From Megalobrama amblycephala (taxonomy: Eukaryota; Chordata; Actinopteri; Cypriniformes; Xenocyprididae), in NCBI RefSeq assembly GCF_018812025.1, contig NC_063052.1, positions 27,510,354 through 27,574,353 on the forward strand: a stretch of DNA of 64,000 nucleotides, written 5' to 3'. Positions 59,283 to 64,000 of this stretch are shown here, piece after piece. How positions within the stretch are numbered: the first letter of the stretch is position 1; every line of letters begins with the position of its first letter. The notes below the pieces were generated by a model, which saw only the letters and a list, made by a program, of their open reading frames with translations, was not told the DNA's origin and searched no databases. The translations under genes and the position numbers were made by a program.

Positions 59283-59343
59283 TATGAAACAAAAAGAGGG
59301 GAAAAAAATGCTGCAAAAATCCTTTTGTTTTGGTCCAGTATTC

Positions 59344-59600
59344 TGTCACATGTAGACTGACATGCAAAGATAAATAAAGAGTCCTTAATAAGTAAGGAGA
59401 ACACACAGGAGTATCAGAATCACAACTACATGTTGAAGAAACAAGAAGAAACACAGAAAAATCAGGGCTTAAATACATGAAAGAATCCAAGATAAAACAG
59501 AACAGGTTTAGGCACTAATTAACAAACAAGGGAACAAACTAGAGAACAAAGGAAAACAGGAAACGAGCAAACAAAGTAAAAACGAAACCAAAATATAGCT
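59344..59600 (-). repeat. probable 5' LTR, minus orientation
   Basis: Read on the minus strand it ends ACATGTGACA at 59344. It is followed by GAATACTGGACC, a plausible primer-binding region, and then the gag-like start about 60 bp on. AATAAA-like and TATA-like (ATGTATTTAAGCCC) motifs are present. The 5' end is not clear because another repeat (ATAGCTGCAAGCAGCGATGA) begins at about 59597. Confidence 0.5.
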
Positions 59601-60415
59601 GCAAGCAGCGATGATGGGCCTAAGTCCCGGCGCCGCCACCACCCCAGAGGCTTTAGCGAGACTGTGCATGACAGGCAATATGCACTGAAACTGGGTGAAT
59701 GTAAGGAATGAAAAGATTATGTCAATATATGAGACTCTTCCCGTTTCCCTTTATTCGGCATTACTTTAATAGCTCGCCATGGCAACACAGTTTGAGATAT
59801 TCAATATCCATTTACAATTTAACATCTTCACTGTCATTCCACCATGTTCAGAAAGTTTGTTGTGAATCGTATGAATCCCCTAGGAGGAGTAGATAAAAAT
59901 TCAGAGCCTGATTATTCAAAAAATCCACATTCAAACCAAAATATCTGACTTCCTGTTGGTTGGAGCTAATGACTGTAAATTAGAAAGTTGTCCGGCTTGA
60001 TGATAACAATATATGTTCCGAGTTTGGTAATTGTAGGCAAAACTAACCCCTCCACTTTTGTCAAAAGGTGGCGCTATAGAGCCCCTCCTCTCCACACATT
60101 TCTAAGGCTTTGCCCATGTCTACTAGACAACATCTCTGATGTGTGTGTAGAGTAGCAAATTGATCATGCAATTTGAAGCATGCTAAGAGTCTAAACAGCA
60201 CCCAGAAATAATATTAAAGTTTGACACGTTGCCATGTGCAACAGTATTTTAGATATCAATCATTTCACAGGTCTAAATCTGCCATGTTTTGACATTATAC
60301 TGATGAAGTTTGAAGCAAATAGGGTAAAATAGGCAAATATTGCCATCTAGTGTTTACAGTATGTATGACATTTATCTTTTTTTTTTTTCAACCAGAGGTG
60401 ACTAATCTGATTATT
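59601..60415. repeat. TAGCTGCAAGCAGCGAT-type dispersed repeat
   Basis: It starts at about 59597 with ATAGCTGCAAGCAGCGATGA and GGGCCTAAGTCCCGGCGCC, a start I recall from many fish loci. It contains GGTGGCGCTATAGAGCCCC near 60067 and ends near a GCCATCTAGTG block at 60340. No credible protein. The class is unknown to me. Confidence 0.5.
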
Positions 60416-60420
60416 TTTAA

Positions 60421-60690
60421 CGTCTCGGTTACGTATGTAACCCTCGTTCCCTGAAGGAGGGAACGGAGACGTACATCAGTAGTGACCGACGAATTGGGAT
60501 ATCGCTAGAGAGCCCTATCAGCTTCGAGTGAACTAAAACAAGCCAATGGAATTGGCGTGCGATATTTGCATAATGCGCACCGCCTCCGACAGGTGTATAT
60601 AAATAGGAAGCAGATGCAATCGCACTCTGTTTTTCGCTGAGGAGACAACTTGTGTCCGCACTACAGCGAGGGTACAGAAACTGAGCAGAG
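60421..60690 (-). repeat. DIRS-like terminal region
   Basis: CGTCTCGGTTACGTATGTAA is followed by the self-complementary CGTTCCCTGAAGGAGGGAACG and a GGAGACGT segment. I associate this motif set with termini of fish DIRS-type retrotransposons. It lies immediately beyond the truncated recombinase on the minus strand, as a terminus should. The matching opposite terminus was not found before the window's next repeat. Confidence 0.5.
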
Positions 60691-60694
60691 CGAA

Positions 60695-61985
60695 CGGGAC
60701 AGAGCAAAGCTAGAGCTGGGTCTGCCTCCTCCAAAGGCAGCGCTTGCAGGTTCACTACCTGATCTCTGAAGGAAGTGGTAGGAACCTTGGGCACATATCC
60801 GGGCCGGGGTCTCAGGATAACGTGAGAGTCACCGGGCCCGAATTCCAGGCACGATTGGTCGACCGAAAATGTGTGCAGATCCCCAATTTGCCAACAACTG
60901 CATGGTGATGTGCGGCGATAGCGGCAACATACACCTTGAGGGTGGAGGGAGACAGCCTTCGCTCCAGGCCCTCATGCAGGAAGGAAAGCACGGATCTGCC
61001 GAGCATAATCGGGGGTCCTCTCGAGAGAGGAGCACCATTCAACGAACCGGTTCCACTTCAACGCATAGAGGCTCCTAATGGAAGGAGCTCTAGCGGAAGT
61101 GATGGTGTCTACGACCGCTTGCGGGAGACCACTCAGAACCTCCGCATCCCGTCCAGGGACCACACGTGGAGGTTCCACAGGTCGGGACGCGGGTGCCACA
61201 GGGTGCCCCGTCTCTGAGTCAGGAGGTCCTTCCTCAGAGGAATCGGCCAAGGAGGGGCTGTCGTGAGGAACATTAGGTCCAAAAACCAGGTCCGAGTGGG
61301 CCAAAACGGAGCCACTAGCAAGACCTGCTCCTCGTCCTCCCTGGCCTTGCACAGGAGCTGTGCGAGAAGGCTCAATGGGGGAAAACATACATAGCGTAGA
61401 CCCCGGGGCCAGCTGAGTGCCAGGGCATCCGTGCCGAGCATGCCGCCGGTCAGGGAATAGAACCACTGGCAGTGGGCAGTTCCTGGGGAGGCGAACAGAT
61501 CTATCTGGGCCTCGCCGAAAGCTGCCAGATCAGCTGGACCGCCTGGGGATGGAGTCGCCACTCATCCGCAAGTGGAGGCTGCCGTGAGAGCTCGTCAGCT
61601 GCACGGTTGAGCACACCTGGGACATGAATGGCACGAAGCGACCTCAGATGCTTCTGACTCCATAACAAGAGATGGCGGGCGAGTTGCAACATGCGACGGA
61701 AGCTTAGACCACCTGATGGTTGATGTACGCAACGGCCGCAGTGATGTCCGAGCGGACCAGTGCGTGCTTGTCTGACAGCAGCTCCTTGAAGCGGCCTTTC
61801 AGTGGGGCCGCTGTCCTGCGCTTGAGCGAGCTCAGGCAGTTCAACACTGACTGGACGCGCGCCTCGGTGAGACGCGCAGTCCGTGTGACCGAGTCTAGCT
61901 CGAGACCGAGATAAGAGATCCTCTGCCCAGGGGCGAGTTTGCTCTTGTCCCAGTTGACCCTGTAATGACTGAGGCAAATCAGACA
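60695..61985 (-). pseudogene. DIRS-like RT/RNase H and tyrosine recombinase
   Basis: Minus-strand blocks in order are: an RT connector (NWDKSKLAPGQRISYLGLEL, about 61955-61890), RNase H (DKHALVRSDITAAVAYINHQ), GEAQIDLFASPGTAHCQWFY, then AREDEEQVLLVAPFWPTRTW. The N-terminal, core-binding part of a tyrosine recombinase follows (SARAPSIRSLYALKWNRFVE, LSPSTLKVYVAAIAAHH), and SFRDQVVNLQALP from its later part. DIRS elements integrate circular DNA with this recombinase rather than a DDE integrase. The catalytic His-x-x-Arg and Tyr region is missing, the RT core and part of RNase H are deleted, and frames shift repeatedly. Confidence 0.8.
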
Positions 61986-61989
61986 CAAT

Positions 61990-62480
61990 TATTGGTTAGT
62001 TAACCAATAGTTTTAAGATCACTCTGGAGTCTGTCCCCATCCCCCGGGAAGTTTTCAGTTACAAGTTTATTGCGCTGAGGAATGTGGTTGCCGCATGGAG
62101 AACAGAGTAGAGACACAGAAAATCTGCATCTTCCCTGCATTTTCCACACAGAACACAGACTCTATGGCATTAATGTATAGACAGACTGTGCTATAAATGA
62201 TTCCTTCTCAGGAAATGGTATCCATTATTACTGATGTTGTATTGTACTCATTGTATTTACATGTTTGATGATTGTTAAATGTTATGACCTGCACGGTAAC
62301 TTCAATCATGCCATGTTTAGTGTCTATACGTTCGTAGCGGGAAGATTTAAATGCTTGTGTATGCGGTACATCCATACCTGTGCAACACATCAGTATTAAA
62401 AGAATATTTAATAGTTCTGATTCAAGAACTCAGCTTGTTAATCTTTCTGGGTTGTAAAAGCCCTGACAGGAGGGGTGTTG
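61990..62480. other. unique-looking stretch, nothing recognised
   Basis: No gene, RNA or terminal repeat was identified between the DIRS remnant and the LTR-like sequence that follows. Confidence 0.4.
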
Positions 62481-62951
62481 CCACCCAGAATTACAACATC
62501 TTCATTGGTCCGGTCAACAACTGAGAGGTGTGACTTTGACCAGAGGTTAAAAACCAGCGAACAGTGCCACTCCCTCTCTTTTTCTCCTTGCTTCTGAACG
62601 ACCGAATTGATCTCCTTGCGGCCGGCCTAGGCCAGGCCTGTAAGGCCTGTAGGCCTCGGCCTACAAACGAGCCATGTGCTCCTCATCCCACATGGAAAAG
62701 ACTGGCAACAACTTCGGACTGAATCACCCAAGATCTCTCCTCAGATGGCAGAGCCGATGCTCCTCAGCCTAAGGGCATCTTGCAAGTATCGTACATTTTA
62801 ACACTAAACAGCAAGTTAGTATTAATTTGTAAGACTTACCTTGCTATTGCTGAAGAAACTGATGATTCCTTTCCAGATTGCCTTTGACATTTCATGTAGC
62901 TCTAGTAACAGCATCTCTTCCGGTTCAACACTATCATTACTCATTCTGACT

Positions 62952-62986
<35 letters not shown>

Positions 62987-63384
62987 CCCTTTATGTATGT
63001 TATGTTATGTGTTTGTTAGTTTAGTTATGTGTTTGTGAGTTAGTTAATAAAGATTGTGCACAATACACGTTTGGTTCTGACTCCGTCTGCTAATGAATTG
63101 CCTCTTAAGTGATAGATCCGGACTACGTGCTCTGAGTAGTACAGTACAATAAGAAATATTATTTTTCCATAACTTGGAAATTGACATTTCTTAGAATTAA
63201 TAAACAATCAACACTGAGCGTTCACTGGACGAACAGGTTAACTGATTGTAATGTTAATTTTAATGTAGCTACGTCCAGTTAATCTGATTAACGGATTTGC
63301 ATATTCATAATTAATCATAATTAATAATCATAATGAGTTATGAATAATTATTAATATTTCCCCTTTGAGTTAATTTTCGCTACA
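62480..63384 (+). repeat. probable LTR of a plus-strand retroelement
   Basis: This stretch has AATAAA at 63046-63051 and a second AATAAA near 63200, and ends CGCTACA just ahead of a TGG-starting primer-site-like sequence. It includes GGCCGGCCTAGGCCAGGCCT and related AGGCCTG iterations (62620-62663) and a (GT)n run (62955-62984). The left boundary is uncertain; TGTTGCCACCC at about 62479 is one candidate. Its internal region would extend beyond the window end. Confidence 0.5.
62955..62984 (+). repeat. (GT)n microsatellite
   Basis: About fifteen GT units lie within the putative LTR upstream of the AATAAA signal. Confidence 0.95.
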
Positions 63385-63388
63385 TATT

Positions 63389-63405
63389 TGGTGGAGAACG
63401 AAAGG
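63389..63405 (+). promoter_or_regulatory. possible primer binding site
   Basis: TGGTGGAGAACGAAAGG starts four bases after the proposed LTR end CA. Primer sites of LTR elements usually begin TGG, complementary to a tRNA 3' end. I cannot assign the tRNA. Confidence 0.4.
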
Positions 63406-63575
63406 CATCATTTTAAGCAATTGTTTGCAGATGGACCAGTAATCAATCATGTGTTTTGGCATAATTTTTGTTAACATCTTATACATGCACAAACTGGGGG
63501 CTTCAATGCACATTCTCTTGAATGGCAGAACGTTCCTCGATGCTATAAGGCATGTTTAAATTGTATGAAGAAGCT

Positions 63576-63910
63576 AACCTGAAATTATCGAAGAAATCAT
63601 AATTTCAGTTGCTAAATGAGCGTAAAACTTTTCTGACGACGGAATCGCAGATTAGTAGCGCGTACAAAAGGGTATCGAAAGTAATTAACCTGAATTTGGG
63701 CGTAGAAACCCCCACTTTCAGCTTTAAATGCATAAGTCTTTCTGACGATGGAATCTCAGATTAGCAGCACGAACAAATAAACTAACCTGAATCTGGGCGA
63801 AGAAATCCCCACTTTCAGCTGTAAATGCATAAGCCTTTTTCTGATGACGGAATTCCAGATTAAGCAGCATAAATTTACCTGTGTGACGAAGAAATCTCAC
63901 TACAGCATTT
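63576..63910 (+). repeat. tandem repeats in retroelement leader
   Basis: Units beginning AACCTGAA recur at 63576 (111 bp), 63687 (97 bp) and 63784 (93 bp), with a partial unit near 63877. Each contains GAAGAAAT/GTAGAAAC, a CACTTTCAGCT-like block, TTTTCTGACGACGGAAT and CAGATTAGCAGC. Units 2 and 3 are the most alike. They lie in the presumed leader between the primer site and any gag frame. Confidence 0.85.
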
Positions 63911-64000
63911 GTAATGGTGTTCTGGGCGAGACTCCCCAGTCACCGATTAAAGGCCTTTTTACTGTTCGTTCCGTCACTGCATTCATATTCATGCGCGGGA

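Noticed and set aside
60429..60794. 121-codon minus-strand frame as an intact protein
   Set aside because: Only its first third matches the recombinase; the rest is translated terminal repeat sequence.
1..64000. tRNA, rRNA or other structural RNA genes
   Set aside because: I saw no cloverleaf-like A and B box pairs or conserved rRNA segments. A dedicated scan was not possible by eye, so weak SINE-type tRNA relics may be missed.

Overview
This window looks like teleost nuclear DNA, most probably cyprinid-like. It is AT-rich and full of microsatellites and packed with fish-type mobile elements: Tc1/mariner, hAT, TTAA-target elements, an L1/Tx1-like LINE, a chromodomain Ty3/gypsy element, a DIRS-like tyrosine-recombinase element and several solo or partial LTRs. 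I found no convincing host protein-coding gene, tRNA or rRNA. Almost every open frame that can be explained is a transposon protein, usually broken. Family names come from motifs and terminal structure remembered from known families, not from a database search.

Layout. 1-5.9 kb: dispersed repeats, a decayed Tc1-like relic, a short perfect hairpin and a MITE. 5.9-17.6 kb: one short hAT element (5901-17620, near-perfect 8-bp duplication) blown up by insertions. An L1-like LINE (6039-11596) sits in it with a 14-bp duplication, a TTAA-target element (6385-7934) sits inside the LINE, and a nearly intact Ty3/gypsy chromovirus-type element (11861-17081, two 462-bp LTRs, 5-bp duplication) sits in the hAT further right. 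17.6-35.6 kb: solo LTR, MITEs, microsatellites, hAT-like and Harbinger-like elements. 35.6-38.6 kb: a Tc1-like element whose right terminal repeat is split by a TTAA-flanked element carrying a THAP zinc-finger exon and an oppositely oriented second exon. 40.9-44.7 kb: a TTAA element containing a solo LTR, a Harbinger-like element and a Tc1-like element. 44.9-53 kb: an unoccupied relative of the first hAT, a TTAA element nested in another TTAA element, and a hAT with a perfect 8-bp duplication. 55-64 kb: two more Tc1-like relics, a gag-like LTR-element remnant, a DIRS-like remnant and the start of an LTR retroelement with a tandem-repeated leader running off the window end.

How the pieces relate. 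Most of the window is a layered record of transposition. Target-site duplications let the order be read: hAT, then LINE, then the TTAA element within the LINE; the gypsy element entered the same hAT separately. Three TTAA elements (ending at 38535, starting at 40958, ending at 49007) share about 100 bp of subterminal sequence, so they look like one family. The 37.2-38.5 kb member keeps what look like first exons of two genes reading inward from its two ends, as expected of an internally deleted copy of a larger two-gene transposon with a THAP-type transposase. This is the most interesting signal in the window.
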